NCBI GenBank assembly: GCA_030374735.1
Contig: JASCIV010000161.1
Coordinates: 1 to 36,696 of the forward strand
From: Gracilaria caudata
Lineage: Eukaryota > Rhodophyta > Florideophyceae > Gracilariales > Gracilariaceae
Reading direction: 5' to 3'
DNA length: 36,696 nucleotides
Under the pieces are notes generated by a model. That model was not told the DNA's origin, made no database searches, and saw nothing but the letters and a program-made list of their open reading frames with translations. Within the stretch, counting starts at the first letter, position 1, and each line of letters opens with the position of its first letter. Shown piece after piece: positions 8,840-18,060 of the stretch. The translations under genes were made by a program, and so were the position numbers.

Positions 8840-10263
8840 ACCGAGTTTGATGGACGGGAGACGACGACGCCTAAGTCACTGCGGTTTGCTGTTTTCACAT
8901 GTGTGAACGCTTGGCGGACCGGCAGTGTTCATGTCGAGAACACGTTGTGAGCTGGTGTGACCACCTGACCTTTGGAAAGGCCGTTCTCTCGCCCATGTTA
9001 GTCTTTCGTTTGTGTCTGTAAGTCGCCCAGTTGTTTTGGGCAAGAGGGAGGCGAACGCTGGCTCCATTGGAGGCACGTTTGTGGTGGCTTGACGTTGCGA
9101 TTAGTGCGTTAGGTTCATTTAGATTGGCAGAAGATGAATTGTTCAGGAACTTACCATTGACGGCTCCAGGACCCGTACTGAGCACTCTCCCCTGTAAACG
9201 ACGCATTGTGCGTGAGAGCGAGGGCGACTGAGGCACGTGGCGCAACTCAACAGCAACAACCAACAGTTGTAAGGAGGAAGACTCATGGTTGCGAGGCGGA
9301 CTGTCACGGCACAAGTTTTTTTTAAGAACAGGCTGCACGACAGCGTGATCTTAGCTCATGGCGATGAGCTAATATGCGAGGCCACACGTACGCGTACACC
9401 GGAAAACGTTGCCACGTGTTCCTCCACAAAGTCTGCGGCTGGCAAAAGATCTCACGACCTGATTCTCTCCAGCGGAGATCCTTTCATCATCCTGGCTGAA
9501 GTATGAAAGGACAACAAGGGACCAAAATCCCCGACAAATCTCTTGGTGCAGTTGAAGAACTCCGGTTCATGGCTGTGTGCTCCCTTTCTTCAAAACCCTG
9601 ATACTGAAGATCTCTAAGTCCGGTTTCTTTCAATTCGTGAAGGGGCAGTCTTTCTTACTTGCCAATTTGCACCAGGCTTGGAGAAGTAGACGTCATACGT
9701 CTAATCAAAATTGTAGTACTTCTTGACACGTGAATGCTGCGGGCCACAGTATTACTTCGTAAGGCTACCAGATAATAGCTCAAAGCGCTTTTTATTATCG
9801 AAAAGGAACTCTGGAAACGACATCAACTTGTCCGAAACTCAACGGAGATCTAGATTTCAAGAGTTCACGTTGTGTTACATTCATTATTCATGTTAGAGAG
9901 TCTCCAGATCTGTTTCTATAGACGCTCAGTTTGCTGAGCAATCGGCTTCTCGAAAGGTTTCCAGGAAGTCCAAACCCCATTGACATAATACGTCAATACT
10001 ACAGTAAAGCTAACACGAGTGTGACCAAGACAATTTTTTCCACACGAAAAGTAATCTGCACCTACAAGGGTTCTCGTGACATGGCGTACACCAGAGACAC
10101 TGTGTATGTAAGTATGATAACCATCACTGCAAATACATCAGTCGTGATGCGCAGGACACCCTTAGGGTGAATTAGGGCAACTAAGTACTTGAAAGTTGAA
10201 ACCCCTTATTTGCGTGTGAATTGCAAGCTCAAAATCTCGGAAGGGCAGTGTCAGATACAAGGG
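8840..10263. other. Intergenic
   Basis: About 1.4 kb without a supportable gene. Overlapping frames on both strands at 8876-9506 are Arg/Ser/Thr-rich and look like chance frames. A 79-codon plus-strand frame at 9931-10170 is unsupported. Confidence 0.45.
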
Positions 10264-10589
10264 TAATGTTAAATTAATTAGAGGTAAACTGTCATCAACT
10301 GCTTGAAGTTTTGGGAAACGACTTGGTCGTGCACGTGTAGATTCATTTTCTGTGTAGTCCCTCTAATGTTATTTAGGCAGCGTTACCTCGCATGATAGCG
10401 CAACTCTCTCGAAAAATGGCGAGCTTCTTTTTCTCAGCCCTCTTTGAAGATGATTTGATTTGTTGCAATAGAGTTTGACTTCTGCGGTGGAGAATAAGAT
10501 CAGTTGCTTACAGAGTTTGATGTTCAGGCTTCGTGAATAACATTAGATATTTCTTGGTGTTGGGGTTGTTAATGTTAACATTAATGTTA
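10264..10589. promoter_or_regulatory. Cluster of six TAATGTTA motifs
   Basis: The octamer TAATGTTA or its reverse complement occurs at 10264-10271, 10364-10371, 10538-10545, 10570-10577, 10576-10583 and 10582-10589. The last group includes the perfect 16-bp palindrome TTAATGTTAACATTAA at 10569-10584. The cluster lies 230-560 bp upstream of the large Cys-rich protein gene. Single copies occur upstream of the lyase (14638) and the first collagen-like gene (20801). It is a candidate transcription-factor site (inference). Confidence 0.45.
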
Positions 10590-10750
10590 GATGAAGTTAT
10601 ATGTTAGTCTGTCAAATCAATTGCTCATCTCTACTCGCGTGAGAGTCTGTAAACCTACGACAGGTCTCCACACAATTCAGCATTCTGCTTTCAGTCCATC
10701 CGCATTCGAAACTTGCCCATCTCATTTGTGAAACTCCTTCCGCTGATCTA

Positions 10751-10760
10751 TACATAAATA
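10751..10760 (+). promoter_or_regulatory. TATA box of the large Cys-rich gene
   Basis: TACATAAATA lies 60-70 bp upstream of ATG 10820, at the same kind of distance as the other TATA boxes in the window. Confidence 0.5.
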
Positions 10761-10819
10761 CTTCATGGACTTCATCTCAGACACACGCCTGCTGCCGATC
10801 ACCCACCATCTCCGACAAG

Positions 10820-12706
10820 ATGGGCCACCTCACAACTACCCCGACGATTCTGTTACTTCTGCTTGTAATCCTTCTCGTATCATGCGGAAGCGCAACTCCG
10901 GAATTTCCTGAAGTCTTGGCAACGGAAAGAACTTTCAAAAAGTCACGAGGTCCCCGTTCCTTTGGCAAACGTTCCAAGGTCTCCTTTGGAAAACGTTCAA
11001 AGCTCTCTTCCGGCAAACGTTCCAAGTTCTCATTTGGCAAACGTCGTCGTCCGCGGATCACTAGGACCCGTCCTATTCGCCCACGCCCGATCCGCCCACG
11101 TCCCATTCGCCCACGTCCGATCCGCCCACGTCCGATCCGCCCACGTCCGATCCGCCCACGTCCCATTCGCCCACGTCCCATTCGCCCACGTCCAATTCCT
11201 CTTCCCATACCCCTTCCACAAGTTCCGATTCCTCAACCAAACCCGATTCCGATCCCGGTGCCTATCCCGCTGCCAACACCGGAACCCGTTGTACTTCTCC
11301 CGGAATGTTCTGTTTGCGGTTCTAGTGACCAGTGCTTTACAAATCTTTGCGAGGATGGTATCTGTACCTTCGGCACTGATGCGTCGAGAATCAACTGTGG
11401 TATCGGCGGTGAATGCGAAGCGTGCACCACGGCTTCCCAATGTGCTCAAGGCAGTTGCTTTGCTGGCAAATGTACCGATGGCTCGGAAAGTTCATTGCTC
11501 AACTGTGGTCTTCAGCCTGAATGCGGGTCTTGTGGAGCTAGCGATGACTGTGCGACTCAACTTTGTTTTGACGGCAAATGCATCTTTGATACTGACGACT
11601 CTCGTCTTTTGTGCTTCCCGAAGAAGGACGAGTGCGAACCGTGTACATTTGGAGCCCAATGTGAGCAGGGCATTTGCAAAAGGGGAGTTTGTACCGATAA
11701 TTCCATTCCATCCTTGACGAGATGTGACTTCCTGCCGGAATGCGCCATTTGCTCTGACGACGAAGAATGTGCCACGGACAGATGTGACAACGGCAAATGT
11801 GTCTTCTCCACGGAAGCTTCAGTGGCAAAGTGCTTCCCCCGACCGTCTCCAGCACCGAAGACACCAGAATGTGGCTCATGCGACTCAGACGAGGAATGTG
11901 AGCAGGGCATCTGCAAGAGTAGCAAATGCACTGATAACACCGTGGCATCCCTTTTGCGATGCGGATTCGCAGCTGAATGTGAGCCATGCAGATCAAATGC
12001 TCAGTGCAGTACGCGTCTTTGCACTGACGGGAAGTGTACATTTAACACAATGGCTTCGAAGAGGAAGTGCTTCCCTTCACCCTCTCCACAACCAAGGAAG
12101 CCGGAATGCGCTGAGTGTTCTCAGGCTTCCGAATGTGCGCAGGGCGTTTGTAAGAAGGGGAAGTGTACCGACGACAGTTTCGCTTCTCTTCGCCGTTGCG
12201 GCTTTGGTCAAGAATGTGCTGCATGTTCAGATAACGCTGATTGCGTGTCGAAATTGTGCGGATCTGGAAAATGTATCTTCAACACAACTGCTTCGAGGAG
12301 AAGGTGCTTCCCTCCTGTTCCAGCTACCCCTAGCCCGGTCCCCATGAAGAAGGGAGAATGTGAACCTTGCAGTGCGGGCAATGAATGTATGCAAGGAGTG
12401 TGCAAAAAGGGAAAATGTACAGATGACAGTTTCGCCTCTCTACGGCGATGCGGATTTGGCATGATGTGCTCCGCATGCTCGGAAAGTGAGGATTGCATTT
12501 CGAAGCGTTGTGAACGGGGCAAATGTGTCTTCAACACTGCGGCTTCGAGAGCCACTTGTTTTGGGGATGGCGGTGCGAAAAAGAAGGAGTGCGACCGTTG
12601 CAAGCGTGGCGATGAATGTATGACAGGGAAGTGCTGGTTTGGAAAGTGCGTGGCAAAGGATATTCGCTCCATTGAAAAGTGTTTTCCGGATGATGATCGC
12701 AGGTAA
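10820..12706 (+). CDS. Large secreted protein: GKR repeats, Arg-Pro-Ile repeats and 12 six-Cys modules
   Basis: 628 residues from ATG 10820. A hydrophobic signal peptide spans residues 1-25. Residues 47-74 hold four 8-residue repeats of the form SFGKRSKx with dibasic KR sites. Residues about 84-131 are about eight RPIRP units, followed by a Pro/Ile/Leu-rich linker to 166. From 167 to the end run twelve modules of pattern C..C.....C....C...C.......C. They alternate strictly between a type with CTD...SL..CG and a type with F.T.AS...CFP, giving six pairs, some separated by Pro-rich linkers. The two small paralogues at 3-5 kb contain the same module. It is probably an extracellular structural or binding protein whose basic Pro-rich region could bind the acidic sulphated polysaccharide of a red algal coat (inference). 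AGGTAA overlaps the stop codon. Confidence 0.85.
   Translation: MGHLTTTPTILLLLLVILLVSCGSATPEFPEVLATERTFKKSRGPRSFGKRSKVSFGKRSKLSSGKRSKFSFGKRRRPRITRTRPIRPRPIRPRPIRPRPIRPRPIRPRPIRPRPIRPRPIRPRPIPLPIPLPQVPIPQPNPIPIPVPIPLPTPEPVVLLPECSVCGSSDQCFTNLCEDGICTFGTDASRINCGIGGECEACTTASQCAQGSCFAGKCTDGSESSLLNCGLQPECGSCGASDDCATQLCFDGKCIFDTDDSRLLCFPKKDECEPCTFGAQCEQGICKRGVCTDNSIPSLTRCDFLPECAICSDDEECATDRCDNGKCVFSTEASVAKCFPRPSPAPKTPECGSCDSDEECEQGICKSSKCTDNTVASLLRCGFAAECEPCRSNAQCSTRLCTDGKCTFNTMASKRKCFPSPSPQPRKPECAECSQASECAQGVCKKGKCTDDSFASLRRCGFGQECAACSDNADCVSKLCGSGKCIFNTTASRRRCFPPVPATPSPVPMKKGECEPCSAGNECMQGVCKKGKCTDDSFASLRRCGFGMMCSACSESEDCISKRCERGKCVFNTAASRATCFGDGGAKKKECDRCKRGDECMTGKCWFGKCVAKDIRSIEKCFPDDDRR
10958..11041 (+). 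repeat. 24-bp tandem repeat encoding SFGKRSKx
   Basis: Three full units and part of a fourth, each coding Ser-(Phe/Ser)-Gly-Lys-Arg-Ser-Lys-x. The Gly-Lys-Arg pattern resembles processing sites of peptide precursors. Confidence 0.75.
11069..11188 (+). repeat. 15-bp tandem repeat encoding RPIRP, eight copies
   Basis: Eight 15-bp units of the form CGTCCNATYCGCCCA, differing mainly at third codon positions. They translate as Arg-Pro-Ile-Arg-Pro and form a strongly basic, polyproline-like rod between the GKR repeats and the Pro-rich linker. Confidence 0.9.
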
Positions 12707-13574
12707 CGTGTATGTGAGCTTTTAGAGACTTCTTCCCGTGCTTTGTGTTCTGGGACATGAGATGAGCTAGACACACGTAAATTATTGGATGCCTTTATTT
12801 TCTCTTGTTGTTCGCTAGTATACATGAAGTACAGCAACCCAAACAATGTCTTTGTCAGGCGTTGCGAATTGAGAAAACTATCATGTAGTTCAAGAATTTG
12901 CCAACGACTTTCAGGACGAAGTAAGGCAGCACGGCAGCTTTTCTGCGCCACTCTGGATACAAATTCGTCGGATACGCAGCTTCGTACGTAGCTCCATGAG
13001 CTTTGGGGGTTTAAAACGACCTTGTGATTGGCTCACGAATATGCATGATCTAATGTGCGAAGGAAGGTTCGTGTGTGTCAAACAGTTTCCGATGCCGAGA
13101 TATTTTGTGAAGGGCAACCTCGTACCCTGGACAGTATGTCTACAAAGGGTAGTGTAATAGAATAACTAGATAGATTACAAGGGTCCAAGGGTAGATAGAT
13201 AGATAGATAGATAGATAGATCGATAGCAACTCTGAAAGCGGGGGGCTCTGACTTACCAAGGGTAAGATATCATGGCAAGCCTTGAAATGTGTACAGAGTC
13301 TGAACTTCTGTTTTAGCGAGATCCTGGCCATGAGATAGAGGCAGATGTAATCTCTCCGCACATGGTTCGTCGTTTCTTGATGAAAACGCTGCATGCGTAA
13401 CAGATATTACAAAATCTTCTATGAGATGGGTGGCGAAGCTATCACCAGGGATTTACTGCACTCTAAGAGTCTTTGAATTCGGCGAGTGGTACTCTATTTT
13501 CCAAGTAAAGATCCATACGGGTGTAAATTGAATGAAGTAAAACGATACAAGCGTCCTGCTTGGGTGAAGGGTAC
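12707..13574. other. Intergenic with tetranucleotide repeat
   Basis: No supportable gene. The minus-strand frame at 12208-12951 overlaps the Cys-rich gene as a shadow. A GATA microsatellite lies at 13192-13224. Confidence 0.5.
13192..13224. repeat. (GATA)n microsatellite
   Basis: Seven consecutive TAGA/GATA units followed by a CGATAG variant. A simple tetranucleotide repeat. Confidence 0.9.
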
Positions 13575-14294
13575 TTAGGACCAATCAAGTTCTTTGAATT
13601 TCGTTCTGGCAGAAGCAGTATTGCTGCTTGGATTGTTAATATACACACCGGCCTTGAAGTAACAAGATGGATAGTTCTTCCAGAATGCCATACTGGCCTC
13701 ATTGAGAACGTGGGAGCCACCAATCCAAATGCTCACCTTGCTATTTTTCACCCGAATCTTATAGCTCTTGGTACCCGTGTTGCGTTGAGCAAGAAACTTC
13801 TTGTTGACATCGCTATTACCGAGCCCATCTCTCAGATTGGAAATTATGCAATCCGAGTAGCTCTTCCCGTTCTCTTTGTAGCTCTTCCTCCAACTGACTC
13901 GCAAGGCAGGCCTTGAAGCGCCACAGTGCACTTGCAGAAAAGTAATCTCGTTCATTTCGGACACAGGCTGTGGTAAAGCGATTTCGGCGTGAAGTGTATT
14001 GGACGATTCGACAGACCAAGCAGCCTTGTCGCCGTTTGTCTTCATCTCACGAAGCTCAGAGCGCTTGGAAGAGCCTTCCATCTGGAATTGCATGTACGTG
14101 CCACCCTGTAGATGGAAGAATGACGAGGCATAACCAAAAAGGTTGGAGGCGGCTGTGCTTGAATCCGGAGCTTGCAGTTTTGCTCTCTCCAGGACTGGGT
14201 GGAACTTCGTTAGGGTAGATGGTGCAGTATAGGCCCAAACCTCAGAGAGGCACAGCGAGCACACGGATAAGAGCAGAAGAAGAAGAGGTTGCAT
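13575..14294 (-). CDS. Polysaccharide lyase family 7-like (alginate lyase 2 superfamily)
   Basis: 239 residues from ATG 14294, with a signal peptide at residues 1-21. Three PL7 landmarks are present in order: RSELRE at 78-83 (family R-x-E-L-R, substrate-neutralising Arg), LQVH at 120-123 (family Q-I-H), and YFKAGVY at 212-218 (the most conserved PL7 strand, holding the catalytic Tyr). The length matches a single-domain PL7 enzyme. The family cleaves uronic-acid polysaccharides by beta-elimination with a Gln/Asn, His and Tyr centre, all visible here. The product is predicted to be secreted. Its substrate might be a glucuronate-containing coat polysaccharide of the alga itself or of prey or neighbours; this is inference. 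A TAACATTA motif sits 344 bp upstream. Confidence 0.82.
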   Translation of the reverse strand: MQPLLLLLLSVCSLCLSEVWAYTAPSTLTKFHPVLERAKLQAPDSSTAASNLFGYASSFFHLQGGTYMQFQMEGSSKRSELREMKTNGDKAAWSVESSNTLHAEIALPQPVSEMNEITFLQVHCGASRPALRVSWRKSYKENGKSYSDCIISNLRDGLGNSDVNKKFLAQRNTGTKSYKIRVKNSKVSIWIGGSHVLNEASMAFWKNYPSCYFKAGVYINNPSSNTASARTKFKELDWS

Positions 14295-15259
14295 GTTTGA
14301 TATTATCCAACCCAGTTTCAGTGGGTTTGGTCTTAATCAAAACGGATTCTTCCGTGCAGGTCGGTATTCGGAGTGAGCAGAATATGACTGTCCGGAGTCT
14401 GCGAGATCAGAGGCATGGCCACGGCGAGCAAAACTTTGCCAGAAAGAGAGAAACCCTCCTGAGAGATTGTTCATAATGGTATAAAGGCATGCCGTGAAAA
14501 AATAGAAGCCGTATACGTTGCGTATGCTACTGAAAGCGTGCTTTAATTACGTCAAACAAAATGTCATTCAGAGAATGAAAGAACTCTAATGCTTTTGAAT
14601 ATCTCCGTCGTCTCCGCAAAAGGTCTAAGACGAAACCTAACATTAAACTTGTTTAATCTGGTTTTCCTTTGAATTTATTTCTCGTCGAAACGTTCTGGCT
14701 GCTTCGAATCAAGCGCCCTTATTTCTTCAATCTTGCTTCCTCTGAAGACTACTTTCGGCCCCTATGAACTTCATACACACGCTTGAGAAGTGAGGTGAAC
14801 GAGCTGACAAATATCTGGGAGGTCTTTCCCCTTCATAAATAAGCTCATACGGCACATCGCGCTGTGATGACGCTTTGTAAAGCTGCAGTGTGCACTGATT
14901 TTTTGAGCTAATCTACAAATCAATTCGTCATCCCTCACTTCTTGCGGCAAGAATCGGATATGAGAGTGGAGTGCGAAGCTCAAAAGTGAACAAGAAATTT
15001 CTCAATGGCGTTTCCTTCTTTAACAGAAGCCGAAAATGTAGAGAAATAACCTCTTGGGAAATAGAGTCAATAAAGTTATCTTCGTTTTACGTTCAGAGAA
15101 AAGGAATCTATAAGAAAAAAAAACTAATTCCATTGTCATTCTCGGCTGCGAGCAGAAACAATGAAATATGAGTTTGGTTGTTCAGTTTTGACTAGTTGAA
15201 TCAAATTATTATGTAGACTGCAAATTAAAATGATCTAGAATGTTACCGCCTAAATGAAT
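14295..15259. other. Intergenic
   Basis: No gene supported. Contains TAACATTA at 14638-14645 and a possible minus-strand TATA-like TTTATA near 14480, about 185 bp from the lyase start. Confidence 0.45.
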
Positions 15260-15718
15260 TCATACATCATCGAAAAAGAGATTCTGTTCAGAGACCTCAC
15301 TGTACCAGTGTTGTTCGGGATCTTTTTGTTCCTTTGAGAGCAGGGGCACCGTTTCCCAATAATCATTGAGTTCTTCGTAACACCCATAGATTTCTCGAAT
15401 GGAAATCATAAGCAGGTTACAAGAAGTAAGAACAAAAAGAACCAAAGAAAAGTAGGTAAGGAGATAATAGCCCACAAGCAAGGATCCCATCGCTATGGAA
15501 TGCATATCAGATTCGATTAACTTCGAATTATAAACTCCTGAGTTTCCGGTTTGCCCAACAAAAGTTTTGTTTAATATATAACAACTTAAAGACTGGCTGG
15601 GAAGGGTCGACCAGAGTGTCGACCTCGTGCCTTTATACGAAATCGGGGGCTCGTGAGAGTTACACAAACAGAAGAAAAGTAAAAAATACACAAATATTAT
15701 GACAAAAAGCCTCAACAA
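15260..15718 (-). CDS. AT-rich membrane-protein-like ORF lacking an ATG
   Basis: A 152-codon open frame whose first codon is TTG. It stays open up to a TAG at 15743-15745 with no ATG until residue 72 (15505). The N-terminal part looks like a hydrophobic signal or membrane segment, residues about 79-105 form a clear membrane helix, and the tail is acidic. A protein starting at 15505 would have 81 residues with one membrane helix. Otherwise a 5' exon is missing or the gene is decayed. No family is recognised, and AT-rich DNA favours spurious hydrophobic frames. Confidence 0.25.
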   Translation of the reverse strand: MLRLFVIIFVYFLLFFCLCNSHEPPISYKGTRSTLWSTLPSQSLSCYILNKTFVGQTGNSGVYNSKLIESDMHSIAMGSLLVGYYLLTYFSLVLFVLTSCNLLMISIREIYGCYEELNDYWETVPLLSKEQKDPEQHWYSEVSEQNLFFDDV

Positions 15719-16084
15719 TTTAATTTCTAGAAGCCCTAGAGACTAAGTTGTGCAGATATTCGAGACTCGATTCTTAAGTTATTTCCACATTCCACATTTT
15801 ACTCATAAAATGAAGAACGATAAATGAATTTCCAACTTCATAACTATCGAAACCGAAACAGGAATCAATACAGTTTGTTCCAGCTATTTGTCTTTCCTCA
15901 TAGGAAGTTTACCCTTGTTACAACGCAGGGAAGAGATTTCGAAAACCAACCGCTGCAATGAATGTAAGCCAAAACAACACCACCGAGCCAGCTCCACAGC
16001 ACACACAGCTGTATCGACACCCAAAAAAGTCATGCACATAGCAAAACTTTTCGCTATTCAATACATTAGCACGCGCTGCGAGCG
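15719..16084. other. Intergenic
   Basis: AT-rich, nothing recognised. It is the 3' flank of the SET gene. Confidence 0.45.
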
Positions 16085-17479
16085 TTACGATACGCGAGCG
16101 CGTTTGTTGGGTCTGATCGCGCGCAACGCAGCGCTCGCAGCATCGAGCGCCCTCAGCTGCGACTGCCTCAGCTGCGCGGCCACCCGCACAACGCCCGCCT
16201 TCGCGTCGTCGGCCCCGCGCCGTCCCCCCTCCCGCAACGCCGCCATCTTTTCGCCCACAATCTGCTCCAGCACGTCACGCGCCACATCGCCCCCACCATC
16301 GCCGTCCACCACGTCCTCCACACCTACGTCCATCAGCCTCTGCAAAAACGACATCTCATCCTCGTCCATCTCCCTCAGTCGCGCCCCGCACATCGTGTGA
16401 AGTAGCACCAACACCAAAAGTCCGTGCGGAAACGGCTCTTCTTCGGTGAGTTCGAAGTGATGGTGTTGCTCGTCGTCCGCGATGATATCGTCTGCTAACT
16501 CCACAGCGCGTTGTCGAAGCGCTTGTAGTGGAGCATCTTCTTTGTCATTTCGCTTTCGCAACGCATGTTCCGCGGCAACGCGCGCGATGAGCGCGCCGGA
16601 ATGCGCGCCATGACGCTCGACGAAACCGTAGTTGAGATACAACGTGGTACATGATTTGTGCCCAAACGTGTTAAACATTTCAGCATCCTTTTCGACGTCA
16701 CGAACACAAACAATCTTCAGTCCCTCATACTCCTCATCCTCCTCATTCTGTTCGCGTTGCTCAGCGCTTTCATCATCGCTACTATCTTGTTCGTCATCAT
16801 GCATAACTTCCACATGAATATGCTCCATCCCTCCTCCACAATGATTGAACATATCAGCCACCACCACGAGACAATTCCCCAATCCCCCACCCACATCAAA
16901 CGCCCTCGAACGCACCACCGCGTACGCCCACACAAACCGCTCCCAGTCCACGCCCACCATAACGTCCTTCCCAAGACGCATCTCCTGCACCCTGCGCTTC
17001 AAAATCGGTTTCACAAGCTCTTCAAACCCCTCTCGCAACATGCTTCTCATCCCAATCGTCACCACATCCACACCCGTCCCTCCAAACAACTCGCGCAAAG
17101 TATCATCGTCCAACGCAAGCGGCGCACCAATATGCTCCAACGTTTGCGGCAACATCGCAATGTATCTCGCCCATCTCGACCGTTCTCCCAACATCGTCTC
17201 AAACAACAACGCCGCCGGCAACGCAAACTGCCGCTCGCACAAGCGATCGCGCTCACATTCGTCGCTCGTGGAGCTCGGTTGAAACAGCGTGGCGCTGCGC
17301 ACGGACAGTAGCGCAGAGGTGGGGATGTGCGCGATCAACGTTCCGGATGACACGCGCTTTTGCGCGAATACGCCGTGGCCGTGTAGCGATGACTGACCGA
17401 AACGGGCGATGTCATGGTTGAAATGGACGCCTTCTTCGCGCAGGAAGGAGCAGAAGTGGCGCAGCGGCGCGTCGTGCAT
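16085..17479 (-). CDS. SET-domain protein lysine methyltransferase (SETD6/RLSMT class)
   Basis: 464 residues from ATG 17479. SET landmarks: GHGVFA at 34-39 (first SET strand, S-adenosylmethionine binding), a long inserted helical iSET region at about 80-190, RSRAF at 190-194, ADMFNHC at 208-214 (conserved N-H contacting SAM), then EMFNTFG at 267-273 and YLNYGFVE at 281-288 (post-NH Tyr motif). This order is typical of SETD3/SETD6 and Rubisco large-subunit methyltransferases, followed by a helical substrate-binding domain. An acidic insert (Asp/Glu/Gln-rich, 227-252) separates ADMFNHC from the last SET strands. The gene is visibly GC-richer than its flanks. It would methylate lysines on a non-histone target; the target cannot be read from sequence. 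Confidence 0.88.
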   Translation of the reverse strand: MHDAPLRHFCSFLREEGVHFNHDIARFGQSSLHGHGVFAQKRVSSGTLIAHIPTSALLSVRSATLFQPSSTSDECERDRLCERQFALPAALLFETMLGERSRWARYIAMLPQTLEHIGAPLALDDDTLRELFGGTGVDVVTIGMRSMLREGFEELVKPILKRRVQEMRLGKDVMVGVDWERFVWAYAVVRSRAFDVGGGLGNCLVVVADMFNHCGGGMEHIHVEVMHDDEQDSSDDESAEQREQNEEDEEYEGLKIVCVRDVEKDAEMFNTFGHKSCTTLYLNYGFVERHGAHSGALIARVAAEHALRKRNDKEDAPLQALRQRAVELADDIIADDEQHHHFELTEEEPFPHGLLVLVLLHTMCGARLREMDEDEMSFLQRLMDVGVEDVVDGDGGGDVARDVLEQIVGEKMAALREGGRRGADDAKAGVVRVAAQLRQSQLRALDAASAALRAIRPNKRARVS

Positions 17480-17593
17480 CGCGCATCATGACGGAGATGA
17501 CTCATCAATCGTCTGAACTAGTGGTGCATGGCGTCAAATAGACGCGCAAACTTTGGCTGCTTCAGCTAAGAAAGGTATCTTTTACCCTTCGTA

Positions 17594-17806
17594 CTACGCT
17601 TGAGTTTCCGCGGGGTTGATAGGATCCTGAACTTCTTCCGGGTTGGCTATCATTCGCTCCATTTCTTTGACCACTCCCAACCCCACTTCCAAAGCCGTCA
17701 CTTTTCTCTCACGCGACCTGACTTGTGAGTTCCGGCTCATTGAACAACCCTTTACTTCTAAGCTACGAGCAATGTCACACATTGTAAAGCCCGTCGAAAC
17801 TGTCAT
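17594..17806 (-). CDS. Possible small helical protein
   Basis: A 70-codon frame from ATG 17806. A charged amphipathic helix (Arg-Glu-Arg-Lys...Val-Val-Lys-Glu-Met-Glu-Arg-Met) is followed by an acidic Pro-rich tail. The composition is plausible, but a plus-strand frame overlaps it and no family is recognised. Confidence 0.25.
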   Translation of the reverse strand: MTVSTGFTMCDIARSLEVKGCSMSRNSQVRSRERKVTALEVGLGVVKEMERMIANPEEVQDPINPAETQA

Positions 17807-18060
17807 GGATCCTCTATCCCCGCAGCTGTATCAGCTGTATCGATCACTCAGGTCCATCGGGATCAATGCTGCCCCATGCGTCTCTAGAGTTGTAACGAGG
17901 GCACAACAAACAAAATGATGCTTGAGGAGCAGGCAACAAGTGCTAGAGCACTATATGCAACCACGATCTCAGAACTGCAAGGATAGGGACAGACGCTAGC
18001 GTATACTACAGCCAGTGAGACCAACGCAATGCTTCCTGCCGACGAGATCATCGTGTCGCC

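Noticed and set aside
8895..9338. 147-codon minus-strand ORF
   Set aside because: Basic, low-information composition with competing frames on the other strand; no start context or motif.
12208..12951. 247-codon minus-strand ORF overlapping the large Cys-rich gene
   Set aside because: Its sequence mirrors the repeated Cys codons of the plus-strand gene; no domain and a random-looking first third.
13560..13916. 118-codon plus-strand ORF opposite the lyase
   Set aside because: Shadow of the PL7-like gene, whose catalytic motifs are on the minus strand.
16658..17311. 217-codon plus-strand ORF opposite the SET gene
   Set aside because: The minus strand has all SET motifs; the plus frame is a His/Arg-rich shadow.
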